Source of the DNA: a virus
Virus record (IMG/VR): IMGVR_UViG_3300031274_000003
Span: 1 to 50,476 of that record
Length of the DNA: 50,476 nucleotides
Reading direction: 5' to 3' (one strand)
Shown: positions 34,125 through 42,052 of the stretch, in pieces
Position numbering within the stretch: position 1 is the first letter of the stretch
Layout of the letters: every line of letters begins with the position of its first letter
The notes under the pieces: model-generated
Told to the model about the DNA's origin: nothing
Database searches by the model: none
The model's input: only the letters and a program-made list of their open reading frames with translations
Position numbers and translations under genes: made by a program

Positions 34125-34321
34125 ACCATAAAAAATGTCCTTTCTGCGCTCACGACAAACAACGTATTTGTTATAGAGAAACAGAAGGCTATGGCTGGTT
34201 TTCAGTAAAATATTACGAAATACGTTGTAGTAATTGTGGGGCATCCGGACCTGAAGATAAAACAGAAGAAGGCGCGTGGAAAGCTTGGAATAAACGCAAA
34301 AGAGTATTTAAGGCGGAATAA
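34121..34321 (+). CDS. Lar-like zinc-ribbon protein
   Basis: This 66-residue protein has CPFCAHD, then a Tyr-rich strand region, CSNCGASGP and a KTEEGAWKAWN helix, which is the Lar pattern. Lar-like proteins can lower type I restriction. It overlaps the previous and next genes by a few bases. Confidence 0.75.
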   Translation: MNHKKCPFCAHDKQRICYRETEGYGWFSVKYYEIRCSNCGASGPEDKTEEGAWKAWNKRKRVFKAE

Positions 34322-34551
34322 TGGAAAAATTCAGTGAGCGTTTTTGGGGTCACGTATTGGGATCGGACAAACCAAAAATACCGACATATAAAAAATACGA
34401 TGAAGATAACGAAACCGTCGACGGTATCAAAATTGTTGAGAAGCGCACTTTCGAAGATAAAGTATGCGGGGTGTCTGTCTGCATCGGCGTTCTTGAGAAC
34501 GGAAATATGGCAGTGTTGGAATTTAAAGTCGAAAAGAAGGCGGGTCGATAA
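34321..34551 (+). CDS. Small unknown protein
   Basis: This 76-residue protein starts at an ATG overlapping the Lar-like stop (TAATG). It is basic at the start and beta-like later. A shifted frame at 34334 overlaps it and is a shadow. Confidence 0.55.
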   Translation: MEKFSERFWGHVLGSDKPKIPTYKKYDEDNETVDGIKIVEKRTFEDKVCGVSVCIGVLENGNMAVLEFKVEKKAGR

Positions 34552-34749
34552 ATGGGGTCACTAAAAAAGAAAAAACTGAAAAAAGGCGAAAATAAGATGT
34601 TCATGGTCCGGCTGACGCCGGAACAGTGGGACAACGTGTTGGAGTGGATTGAATCCGAAGAATCTTCGGGAATGACGGCAAATGGCCGAATGTACTTCAC
34701 TACCCTCATGAAAAATTTCCACAGCGAGTTTATGAAGTTGTCGAAATAG
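34552..34749 (+). CDS. Small basic protein
   Basis: This 65-residue protein begins with a Lys-rich stretch, then RLTPEQWDNVLEWIESEE. An inner ATG at 34597 with AAAAGGCG before it may be the true start (50 residues). No domain is seen. Confidence 0.55.
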   Translation: MGSLKKKKLKKGENKMFMVRLTPEQWDNVLEWIESEESSGMTANGRMYFTTLMKNFHSEFMKLSK

Positions 34750-34785
34750 GCAGAAGTGCCATAAGGTATGAGGGAAGGAGGTAAC

Positions 34786-37194
34786 ATGGATGTCTATTTA
34801 TTCGACAACTTCAACTCACCGCCAGCTGAGAAAGTAACAGGGGAACCAAGCGAGATACTTGACATATTTGGAGACGAGGCCGCGTGCCCCTCTGTCCTGT
34901 GTCCTACCGAAGAAGACAAGCTGGCAGGCAGTGGTTTTGTTGTGGCTCAGTACAAAGAAGGGGCCCGGTCCAGGAAAGGCAGCGATCTGTCTCCTACCTC
35001 TACCGTTCAGATTCTCGTTTTCGATGTAGACGATGTCACTATAGACCAACTGGCTGAAGCTTGGCCTATTATGTCGTCTTACGACTCAGTGCTTTATTCT
35101 ACTTGGCGCCACACGGCTGACGCGCCTAGATTGCGCTACATGTTGGCTCTAGATAAGCCGATCTCTAACGTCGACAAACGGTATTTTGCATCTATTTATT
35201 CGTACGTGTCTAAAAAATTGAGTCTTCCGTATGATAAACAGGCTTCTGACCATGTAAGATTCTTTTGCGGTCCTCAACATAAACCGGGAGGACAACAAGA
35301 ACGTTATAGGTTCAAAGGGTCCCCTTTCCCCATATCAAAGGCAAGCGTAGCCGCTTTATCGGCGGCTACTAAAGACGAAACTGAAGGTAACGACTTTGAA
35401 GTTACAGGAGACCGGCCAAAAAAGCAAGGAATAAAGAATTTAGCGAAAAAGCTGCGTAACTCTCTTCGACCAGATCACAAAAAAATCGCTACTGCCATAG
35501 AGGCTATTCTCCGCGGGGAGCCTTATGCGCCCGAAGGTAGCCGGCACGCTACCACGCTGAAAGTCACGATGGCATTGGTCCAGAAATGGCCGCAGCTTGA
35601 CGCAGATTGGTTTGCTTCAGAGTATCTTGTCGATAAGTGTTGGGTAGATATGTGGCGCGGCGAAGAAAGCGAGGCGATGACCGACTGGTTAGGGTGTGTG
35701 AACGGCGCCCGAGACCGAATAGTAGAGTCAGAAAGCCGCGCCGCCGCTATGGCTAAAGTCCTAGAGCGTGCAACAAAATCAGTGCCGTTAACCGACTTGG
35801 CCGAACAACTCGGGAAACTTATACTGGCGCACGGAAACAGCTTCTATGTGTGGAGCTTAGACCACAAAATATACACAGGGCCCTGGATAGGCGTGGTTCT
35901 GCCTACCGTGGTTCGTAATCAACTAGGCGCCGTCGACGGTGTTCAAGAATACAAAATCACAAAGCAGGGCCACACGCTGAAAAGTGCCGGCGAGTTGGTG
36001 CATGAATACGGCACTACGGTGAAGGATGTTATCTGGTACCCGGACGAGCCGCCGGCAGTGTATGATGAAGGCACCGAAACACTGTACATGAAGGCCTACA
36101 ATTGGGTGAACTGGGAGCCTAAGTATCACCCAATTGCTGAGGAGCTGCTGTGTGCGGTAGCGGGAAGCCGAATAGAAGACCTGAAAGCGTACTTGTATAA
36201 GTTCAGAGACCTGACACAACCGCTGCCGGCGCTGACTCTTGTGGGGGGCCCCGGTGTCTGGAAGTCTCGCATAATGGAAATACTCGGCCGATGTTGGACC
36301 GACAAAGACGTGAGCCATACCAACAGGGCAGAGCACGCTCTCGCTCGATTCAACACATGTCTTCTCCGAAACCCGACTTGTTGGTCTGATGAGCAGCTAG
36401 TCAAGCTCAACGGCAAAGATCAGCCGGAACTGTATCGAAACAGCATAACGGCTAGAGTGCAGTTCATAGAACCGAAGGGATTGCCCATCGTACCGCTCAA
36501 GTGCGCTATCAGGCACCTGGTATCGGTGAACCGAGACACGCACGTATTCAGTTCTGAGGTAGATGCCGACTCCATCACAGCAACGATGGAGCGCTTTTTG
36601 TTGATAAACGTGGACGAACCCGCCGTGGCCTCATTCGAAGCAAAGTGGCGAGGCACCGAAGAACTTAATGTATTACGTGAAGGTCAATCTTTGCTTGAAC
36701 ACATTAGATTTATTGAAGAAAACAACGCATATAAAAGCGGCGGGCGGTTGTTTGTAGCGCCCAAGGTCGATATGTCCATGCTCATGCGATCCAGATTCCG
36801 AAACGACATGATGAATTACCTGTGGCAGATAGCTTTAGACGCTCTAGAGCAAGAAACGCGGTTCTCTGTTAAGGGTAATCTAACACGGTTACCGCTGGTC
36901 GTAGACGACGAAGGGCGACTACGTGTTTCCCCCGGCAGGCTGCACGCTCTTTGGGCCACCTCCAAAGTTGTTGCAGGAAACGGACTGAAGAGGCCCACCA
37001 CACAAAAGATAGGACACCTGCTCACACAAGCAGGCTTCAAAAAGTACCGAGATGAGCGCGCAACAAAGGCGCCCACGGGCGGCTGGGAAGTCAATTTGAG
37101 CACGTTCAGAGACTTTATTGAGGTCTCTGAGGTTATGAGTTGGGGGGATTTTTGCAGCGCTTGTGAAAACGTGTTCGGACAAGGCCCAAAATAG
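34786..37194 (+). CDS. Primase-helicase
   Basis: This 802-residue protein starts at ATG 34786 after AAGGAGG. The N-terminal third looks like an archaeo-eukaryotic primase domain (ILVFDVDDV near residue 78, then DAPRLRYMLALDKP and a SDHVRFFCGPQ segment). The centre is a D5/VirE-type ATPase with Walker A GGPGVWKS near residue 488 and a CWSDEQL segment. It should prime and unwind DNA. The usual Gly before the Lys of Walker A is Trp here. It lies next to the origin candidate. Confidence 0.82.
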   Translation: MDVYLFDNFNSPPAEKVTGEPSEILDIFGDEAACPSVLCPTEEDKLAGSGFVVAQYKEGARSRKGSDLSPTSTVQILVFDVDDVTIDQLAEAWPIMSSYDSVLYSTWRHTADAPRLRYMLALDKPISNVDKRYFASIYSYVSKKLSLPYDKQASDHVRFFCGPQHKPGGQQERYRFKGSPFPISKASVAALSAATKDETEGNDFEVTGDRPKKQGIKNLAKKLRNSLRPDHKKIATAIEAILRGEPYAPEGSRHATTLKVTMALVQKWPQLDADWFASEYLVDKCWVDMWRGEESEAMTDWLGCVNGARDRIVESESRAAAMAKVLERATKSVPLTDLAEQLGKLILAHGNSFYVWSLDHKIYTGPWIGVVLPTVVRNQLGAVDGVQEYKITKQGHTLKSAGELVHEYGTTVKDVIWYPDEPPAVYDEGTETLYMKAYNWVNWEPKYHPIAEELLCAVAGSRIEDLKAYLYKFRDLTQPLPALTLVGGPGVWKSRIMEILGRCWTDKDVSHTNRAEHALARFNTCLLRNPTCWSDEQLVKLNGKDQPELYRNSITARVQFIEPKGLPIVPLKCAIRHLVSVNRDTHVFSSEVDADSITATMERFLLINVDEPAVASFEAKWRGTEELNVLREGQSLLEHIRFIEENNAYKSGGRLFVAPKVDMSMLMRSRFRNDMMNYLWQIALDALEQETRFSVKGNLTRLPLVVDDEGRLRVSPGRLHALWATSKVVAGNGLKRPTTQKIGHLLTQAGFKKYRDERATKAPTGGWEVNLSTFRDFIEVSEVMSWGDFCSACENVFGQGPK

Positions 37195-37751
37195 TTCGGC
37201 CTGTACAAATCTGATATTATTAATAATTTAATTTCTGGGCCTATTCAATACCCTGTAATCATTAGCTTTATTCGTCGATACATTTTTTACAGTATTTCTG
37301 CGTTTGCATGTGAGGTATATATTGCAATTTATACAACACTAACAACACGTGAATTTTCTAAATTATTTTAATTTTATGAATTAATGTATAAATATAAAAT
37401 TACTATCAACACACGCCACACTTGAATTTTTTAATTTTAATAATTTTATTGACACACATAAGGCTACAGATAGGTTGTAATCCGTTAAGCATATATGTAA
37501 AGCTAATAATTTCAACATATTGAATAGGCCCGTAATTAATTCGGTAACAATATCGGATTTATAACAAGGCGATTTAAATTATAAAAAATTATATCGGGCC
37601 GATAATATATCTAAAAAAATATTCAATAGGCCCGGCCGATTCGATATACATATTAAGTAGTTACGGTACGATTTTGTAAAAAACTTAATATGCCAATTAT
37701 GCAATACGGCCTTACTTAACTTAAACGATTTCGGTATATTAGGAACATTCG

Positions 37752-37882
37752 GGCCGAAAGGCCTATTGATTTATAATTCGTGTGAGAAAGTATCAAAAAT
37801 TTTATTAAGAGAGGTGTGCGCGCGAGGCGTAAAAAAACGCGCGTACGTAAGGGGGAGTATGAAATCAATAGGCCTTTCGGCC
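37752..37882. repeat. Large inverted repeat in the gene-free region
   Basis: The arms 37752-37772 and 37862-37882 are perfect 21-bp inverted copies around an 89-base centre. Each arm holds a small hairpin with GGCC ends (GGCC-GAAA-GGCC and its partner), and the right one is followed by TTTTT. Inside the centre is a GC-rich inverted repeat around 37816-37846. Confidence 0.8.
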
Positions 37883-38027
37883 TTTTTCCGCGTAATGCAT
37901 CGATATTGTTAATAAAAAGTTGGGCCGAACCTCGAATTTTCAATAGGCCCAATAGGCCAAACGGTTGAAATCATTACTTTTGCGTTAATATAGAAGTTTT
38001 TACAGTTATTCTGTAAGTCGATTTAAG

Positions 38028-38055
38028 TTGACTTTTAGGCGGCAGGACTTATGCT
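38028..38055 (+). promoter_or_regulatory. Promoter of the ASCH gene
   Basis: TTGACT (38028-38033), a 16-base spacer and TATGCT (38050-38055). Transcription would begin around 38062, the first base of the ATG, which would make the mRNA leaderless. Confidence 0.55.
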
Positions 38056-38061
38056 GATTGC

Positions 38062-38565
38062 ATGAGAGTTTTGTCTATTCGAAATCCATACGCGTACCTT
38101 CTGGCTTTCGGCCTGAAGGACGTTGAAAACCGTACGTGGATCACAGACTATCGAGGAACTGTCCAAATCCATGCGTCAGGTGATTACACGTTCAGGTGGC
38201 CGGATGCGGATTGGTTGCCTGAGAGCGTCCGTGAGGTCATTCAGGATGCTATCGACAGGCGAGTGCCTTACGATGACCTTCACCGATACGCAAAAGGATA
38301 TGAGGATATGTGCCGTCACGCTGAGGCTGTGCTCGGTATTGAAGAAGGTGTAACGGACGATTTCATAGACACCTTAAAAAACGTCGATTTTAGTCCTTTT
38401 GTAACTAGTGCAATAATTGGACAGTTCGATCTAGTTGATATTGTTAAGAATTCTGACTCGCCGTGGGCTGAGAAAGGCTGCTATCACTGGATTACTGAGA
38501 GCAATATTGCCTATGAGCAACCGGAACTAGGCGTTAAAGGTAGGCTTCGATTGTGGAGCCGTTAG
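38062..38565 (+). CDS. ASCH-domain protein
   Basis: This 167-residue protein shows the ASCH/PUA-like fold: LSIRNPYAYLLAFGLKDVENRTW at the start, IHASGDYTF after it and AIIGQFDLVDIV near the end. ASCH proteins bind or process RNA and modified bases. No SD is in reach of the ATG; the promoter lies right before it. It opens the block that runs to the endolysin. Confidence 0.82.
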   Translation: MRVLSIRNPYAYLLAFGLKDVENRTWITDYRGTVQIHASGDYTFRWPDADWLPESVREVIQDAIDRRVPYDDLHRYAKGYEDMCRHAEAVLGIEEGVTDDFIDTLKNVDFSPFVTSAIIGQFDLVDIVKNSDSPWAEKGCYHWITESNIAYEQPELGVKGRLRLWSR

Positions 38566-38576
38566 AAGGAGTGGTT

Positions 38577-38894
38577 ATGAGAGTTTTGTTGTTTGTATTG
38601 GTTTTGTCGTTTGTCGGTTGTTCCGGCTCTGTTGGTCCTTTTGAGATATCGCCCGCCAAGGCGGCGCCTACGTGCGACGCGGTTAGAGCTCATCTTGTCG
38701 ACATCGGGTGTATGAAAGTGCCTATGTGCGCTACTGCCGTAAACGCTGCTGTAGAGCAGTACATAACGGCGCGAATGCCGAAAGATGTGGATTTCAGCGT
38801 GTACTGCGATATCGCGCTTGTGTCGGGACTTTTGCCGGTTGATTGCGTTATGGAGGCGCAGACACCCCAAGCCGTGCTTGATTGTGGAAAGTAG
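38577..38894 (+). CDS. Cys-rich lipoprotein
   Basis: The start is ATG 38577 after AAGGAG. This 105-residue protein has a clear lipoprotein signal (LLFVLVLSFVGC, lipobox Cys15). The rest holds six Cys that may form three disulphides, and is small and helical. It could act in surface exclusion or lysis, as an Rz1-like spanin part would, but it lacks the Pro-rich sequence typical for Rz1. Confidence 0.72.
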   Translation: MRVLLFVLVLSFVGCSGSVGPFEISPAKAAPTCDAVRAHLVDIGCMKVPMCATAVNAAVEQYITARMPKDVDFSVYCDIALVSGLLPVDCVMEAQTPQAVLDCGK

Positions 38895-38929
38895 GCGCGG
38901 TAGTATTTAGATAGAAAGGAGGTGATCAC

Positions 38930-39004
38930 ATGGGCACTCGAAGTTTGCGTGCAGGAATTGCGGCTAGTGGTCAGGGCGGCACCGGCCGCGCTATGCGAAA
39001 GTAG
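38930..39004 (+). CDS. Tiny basic Gly-rich peptide (24 residues)
   Basis: This short frame has the best ribosome site in the window: AGAAAGGAGGTGATC (38913-38927) matches the whole 3' end of typical 16S RNA, with 7 bases between AGGAGG and ATG. The peptide is rich in Arg and Gly and shares LRAGI and the RK end with the next small frame. Its role is unknown; packaging, DNA binding or membrane action are all possible. Confidence 0.65.
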   Translation: MGTRSLRAGIAASGQGGTGRAMRK

Positions 39005-39013
39005 AGGAGTGGT

Positions 39014-39100
39014 GTGAATTTATTTAGAAGATTAAGAGCTGGCATATCTAGACTTTTCGGCCGCGGAAATCGCGGCCGGTCCCGATCTACTCGAAAATAG
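39014..39100 (+). CDS. Tiny Arg-rich peptide (28 residues)
   Basis: It starts with GTG 39014 after GAGGAG and stops at 39100. Ten of 28 residues are Arg or Lys. LRAGI and the final RK resemble the previous tiny frame, so both may come from a duplication. Too short for domain calls. Confidence 0.58.
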   Translation: MNLFRRLRAGISRLFGRGNRGRSRSTRK

Positions 39101-39101
39101 C

Positions 39102-39779
39102 ATGTCTTTTTTCTCTCCCCAAATGGCCGCAGTGCTGAAGGAAAAGCCTGCGGCCATCCTTTTTTCAGGCGGCAAAGACAGCATCGCTATGTCAGATATG
39201 CTGAATGAGGAAGGCCTGCTGCCTAAACTGTTTGTGTATTTTTATTTTGTGCCGGGTTTATCGTTTGTGGAGTCTGTGCTCAGGCATTATGCTAGACTGT
39301 GGCGGGTAGGTATACTTCGCTACCCGTCAGACGAATCGCTTAGTTTAATGGCACAGATGAAGGGGGCGCGCAAAACCAAATACAATGAATCGGATGTGCT
39401 TAAGGCGCTCCGAGAAAGTTTGTCGCTTCGAAAGGAGTTGGCAGACATTTGGCTAGTTTCGGGAGCTAAGAAAAAAGACAGCTTAGCTAGGCGCGGGATG
39501 TTGTCCAAACTATCGAACGGAATAGATCCTAAGCGTAAGGTGATATACCCGCTTATTGATTGGTCGGATCGGCAAGTGATGGCTTATTGTAAGCAGCGTA
39601 AACTGAGACTGCCTATAACTTATAGCATGGGCCTAAAGAATTCTATGTGGGTGCCGGATATAGAAGGCCTTATCTGGATAAAAGCTAATTTCCCTAGAGA
39701 TTATGACCGTATAATTGCCGTGTTTCCTATTTTAAGCAGCATGGTGTTTAAGCATGAGAGGCAGTATGCCCGCAAATAA
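39102..39779 (+). CDS. PP-loop ATPase, PAPS-reductase-like
   Basis: This 225-residue protein has the PP-loop FSGGKDSIAMSDM (residues 19-31) of the adenine-nucleotide alpha hydrolase fold, as in PAPS reductase and DndC. A YSMGLKNSMWVPD segment near residue 180 and basic residues in the centre complete the fold. The four-Cys pattern for an iron-sulphur cluster is absent. It overlaps the ParB-like gene by 14 bases. The pair recurs in phages; its substrate is not known to me. Confidence 0.75.
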   Translation: MSFFSPQMAAVLKEKPAAILFSGGKDSIAMSDMLNEEGLLPKLFVYFYFVPGLSFVESVLRHYARLWRVGILRYPSDESLSLMAQMKGARKTKYNESDVLKALRESLSLRKELADIWLVSGAKKKDSLARRGMLSKLSNGIDPKRKVIYPLIDWSDRQVMAYCKQRKLRLPITYSMGLKNSMWVPDIEGLIWIKANFPRDYDRIIAVFPILSSMVFKHERQYARK

Positions 39780-40545
39780 ATATGAAGCGTTTGAGACGGC
39801 GATTATTCACAGGAGTCGTATAGCGACGGCCGATTACAACCCTAGGATTATATCTGAAGAAGCCAAGAAAAAGCTTAAACGTTTCATGAAATCCAAGCAG
39901 TTCGGTTTGTTGGCTCCGTTGGTATGGAACGTGTTAACAGGCACCTTGGTATCGGGCCATCAGCGTCTGGAGGTGCTTGACGCGCTACATGGGCATCTTG
40001 ATTATGAGCTGACTGTAGCCCAGGTAGAGCTGTCTGAAGAAGACGAGGTAAAGGCTAATGTTTTTCTGAACAATCCGTCAGCACAAGGCCAGTGGGATTA
40101 TGATGTCTTGACGCAGTTGGCGGATTTAGGCGATTTCGATTTCGATTTCGAGAAAGATTTTGGTTTTTCGTCGGACGAAATTGAGCTTATTTTCGGCCCG
40201 CCTGAGGAGGAGCTTGATCAGATAACGGCCGACGGAATGGCGCAGCTGCACGATATGATCCCCGATAAACCGCAACAGGTAGAAGTTGACGAGACTGTTG
40301 ACAGCTCTTTGTCTGAAGAGGAGGCCGAAAAGTTCAGGCAGCTTAAAAAGGAAGCGCGAGAGAAAGCAAAGCTTGACAATTTAAATGGGGATGGCTATAG
40401 ATTGAGTAAGGCTGATGTTACGGTCACGGTGGTCTTCAAAGACGCCGAGACGAAACGGGGCTTCATGCGGTTGATTTCAAGGCCTGAGACAGAACGGAAT
40501 ATAACAGCAGAGCATTTGTTCGAATGCATAGAGAACGGGTTTTAG
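39766..40545 (+). CDS. ParB-like nuclease-domain protein
   Basis: The start is ATG 39766 after GAGAGG. In this 259-residue protein, residues 20-110 have the ParB/sulfiredoxin-like fold: ADYNPRIISEEA, LLAPLVWN, LVSGHQRLEVLDALH. The centre is acidic (from about 110 to 175) and the end is a separate helical/strand region. Such proteins are often next to PP-loop or methyltransferase genes in phages, which suggests a role in DNA modification or in sensing it. Confidence 0.8.
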   Translation: MPANKYEAFETAIIHRSRIATADYNPRIISEEAKKKLKRFMKSKQFGLLAPLVWNVLTGTLVSGHQRLEVLDALHGHLDYELTVAQVELSEEDEVKANVFLNNPSAQGQWDYDVLTQLADLGDFDFDFEKDFGFSSDEIELIFGPPEEELDQITADGMAQLHDMIPDKPQQVEVDETVDSSLSEEEAEKFRQLKKEAREKAKLDNLNGDGYRLSKADVTVTVVFKDAETKRGFMRLISRPETERNITAEHLFECIENGF

Positions 40546-40884
40546 ATGGTTTCATATAAAGATGCGGAAATTTTAGGTATTCCAGTTGATGCGACGCGCG
40601 TAGTAAATTCTACTTCGTTATACGATGACGGGTCTGATGAAATGCCTAAAGTTGCTAATATAGGTAAATTGGAGAAGCTGCTGAGCGACGAAGGTTCTGA
40701 TCACTATAAACGTGGGTCAATACAGCCAGCGTTGTTTATACGAGCTAATGATATGCCGTTTTTTGAAGGGTCGGCTGTAAAGTATATTGCTAGACATAGG
40801 CACTCTAAAAACGGGAAGCGAGATCTCGAGAAAGCTATCCACTATTTGAAAATGATTATAGCGTGTGACTACTCGAGTGATTAG
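40546..40884 (+). CDS. DUF3310-like protein
   Basis: This 112-residue protein ends in a DUF3310-like domain: HYKRGSIQPALFI (about residues 53-65), EGSAVKYIARHR (74-85) and KNGKRDLEKAIHYLKM (88-103). This family is common in phages and is often annotated as nucleotide-kinase-like, without proof. It starts directly after the ParB-like stop. Confidence 0.82.
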   Translation: MVSYKDAEILGIPVDATRVVNSTSLYDDGSDEMPKVANIGKLEKLLSDEGSDHYKRGSIQPALFIRANDMPFFEGSAVKYIARHRHSKNGKRDLEKAIHYLKMIIACDYSSD

Positions 40885-40894
40885 AAGGTTAAGT

Positions 40895-41482
40895 ATGACC
40901 ACTTTTCTACTGAATTCAGGGCATAGCATATACACCGCAGGCAAGCGTAGTCCATTAATACCCCCCGGTGTTTTGGAGTATGAGTTTAATTTTGCTGTGG
41001 TGAAGCGTATACGAAGCAAGGCGTTGGATCTGGGGCTTGATACTGTTTATATAAATCCGAGACCGGATATAGAGAACATGACACTGAGCGAGGTAGTTCG
41101 ACGAGCGAACAATTTTTATGCTGATAATCACGATTGTGTTTTCATGTCTATCCATGCCAACGCAGCTGAGCTTAAGGGCGATAGTAAATGGGCAAAAGCC
41201 AGCGGCGCTGCTGTGTTTATCGCAAAGAAAGCTTCTGAGAATTCTAAAAGATTAGCGAGGTTGTTGGTAAAAAGTGTTTCAGATTTGGCTATGCTTTCGA
41301 ATAGAGGCGTGAAAAGAGCTAATTATAGAGTGCTTGCGGAAACTAAATGCCCTGCTGTGCTGTCAGAGAATGGCTTCATGACCAATCACAATGACGCGAC
41401 TAAGCTAAGCAATTCTTATTGGAGAGATAAGATAGCCGATGCTCATATTTGGGCAATGATGGATTATTGCGGGCGCACATGA
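40895..41482 (+). CDS. N-acetylmuramoyl-L-alanine amidase (Amidase_3), endolysin
   Basis: This 195-residue enzyme would cut the amide bond between MurNAc and the stem peptide. Zinc ligands are visible: His10 in LNSGH, a Glu in LEYEFN (about 29-31) and His in SIHANA (about 88). SENGF near residue 157 has the catalytic Glu. It starts at ATG 40895 after GAAGG. No signal peptide is seen, so it would need a holin. Confidence 0.88.
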   Translation: MTTFLLNSGHSIYTAGKRSPLIPPGVLEYEFNFAVVKRIRSKALDLGLDTVYINPRPDIENMTLSEVVRRANNFYADNHDCVFMSIHANAAELKGDSKWAKASGAAVFIAKKASENSKRLARLLVKSVSDLAMLSNRGVKRANYRVLAETKCPAVLSENGFMTNHNDATKLSNSYWRDKIADAHIWAMMDYCGRT

Positions 41483-41706
41483 GACTAGAGGACAAGAAAA
41501 GCAGACTGCTGAAGCTGATGAGTAAAAGCACTAGGTGGTATACGCCTACAGAATTGGGTATTGCCATGGGTAAACCCTATTACTCGGCGTCAGCTTTTAC
41601 TTGCCCTGTTCTTAAACTGCTTGTGGCAGAAGGTTGGGTAGAGTCTAACAGAGGTGTATATAGGTTGGTAAAATGGACAACAAAAAATGGTATCAGTCGA
41701 AGCTGA
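41479..41706 (+). CDS. Small winged-helix-like protein
   Basis: The start is ATG 41479, overlapping the amidase stop (ATGA). The 75 residues look like a winged helix (SRLLKLM, YTPTELGIAMG, then LKLLVAEGWVESNRGVYRLV). It may regulate late genes. The gene's end overlaps the next start by 34 bases. Confidence 0.6.
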   Translation: MRLEDKKSRLLKLMSKSTRWYTPTELGIAMGKPYYSASAFTCPVLKLLVAEGWVESNRGVYRLVKWTTKNGISRS

Positions 41707-41858
41707 TTTGGTTGGGTGTTGCTATGACGGTGTCCGGCGTTTATAAAGCGCTGACAGGCGGCGACGACAGTATGGACATAGATAAACTTCAGCAGCTTGT
41801 CGAAGGAATTACGGTTCTTGTGCTCCGAGTTGCTACTACAAAAGGCCTGACTAAATGA
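41673..41858 (+). CDS. Small membrane protein, possible holin
   Basis: This 61-residue protein starts with KKWYQSKLIWLGVAMTVSGV, an opening typical of small phage membrane proteins near endolysins, and has one probable membrane helix at residues 11-27. The second half is moderately hydrophobic. It lies two genes after the amidase. Holin function is inferred. Confidence 0.58.
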   Translation: MDNKKWYQSKLIWLGVAMTVSGVYKALTGGDDSMDIDKLQQLVEGITVLVLRVATTKGLTK

Positions 41859-42052
41859 AATTGTCGGACATACAAGCGGGAAAGCAGTATAGAGTTTGCT
41901 CAGATAGTGTGTGCGGTAATTTTATAATCGGCGATGTAGTTCAGAAGTATGTCGACGGCAGTTTACGTAACTACATGGTGGCGGATTTAGTGAGTTTGAC
42001 ACCTAAGGGCGAGTGGGAACATCTAGATTGTGAAGTGGAGCCGGTTGAATGA
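41855..42052 (+). CDS. Small unknown protein, tandem copy 1
   Basis: This 65-residue protein is a near-copy of the next gene (MKL-DIQ-GK, then IGDVVQKY, and a DCEVE end). Both look like small beta barrels with two or three Cys. It overlaps the neighbours by ATGA. No function is recognised. Confidence 0.65.
   Translation: MKLSDIQAGKQYRVCSDSVCGNFIIGDVVQKYVDGSLRNYMVADLVSLTPKGEWEHLDCEVEPVE

Larger units (their letters stand above)
37195..38061. other. AT-rich gene-free region, candidate replication origin
   Basis: This stretch of 867 bp has no credible gene. It is far richer in A and T than its surroundings. Seven copies of CAATAGGCC or GAATAGGCC occur on both strands: 37237 (reverse), 37522, 37624, 37760 (reverse), 37866, 37941 and 37950. 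A 21-bp inverted repeat is described separately. It directly follows the primase-helicase gene, as phage origins often do. Confidence 0.55.

Noticed and set aside
39102-39779. A true PAPS reductase.
   Set aside because: The PP-loop is present, but the C-terminal Cys motif needed for sulphate reduction is missing.
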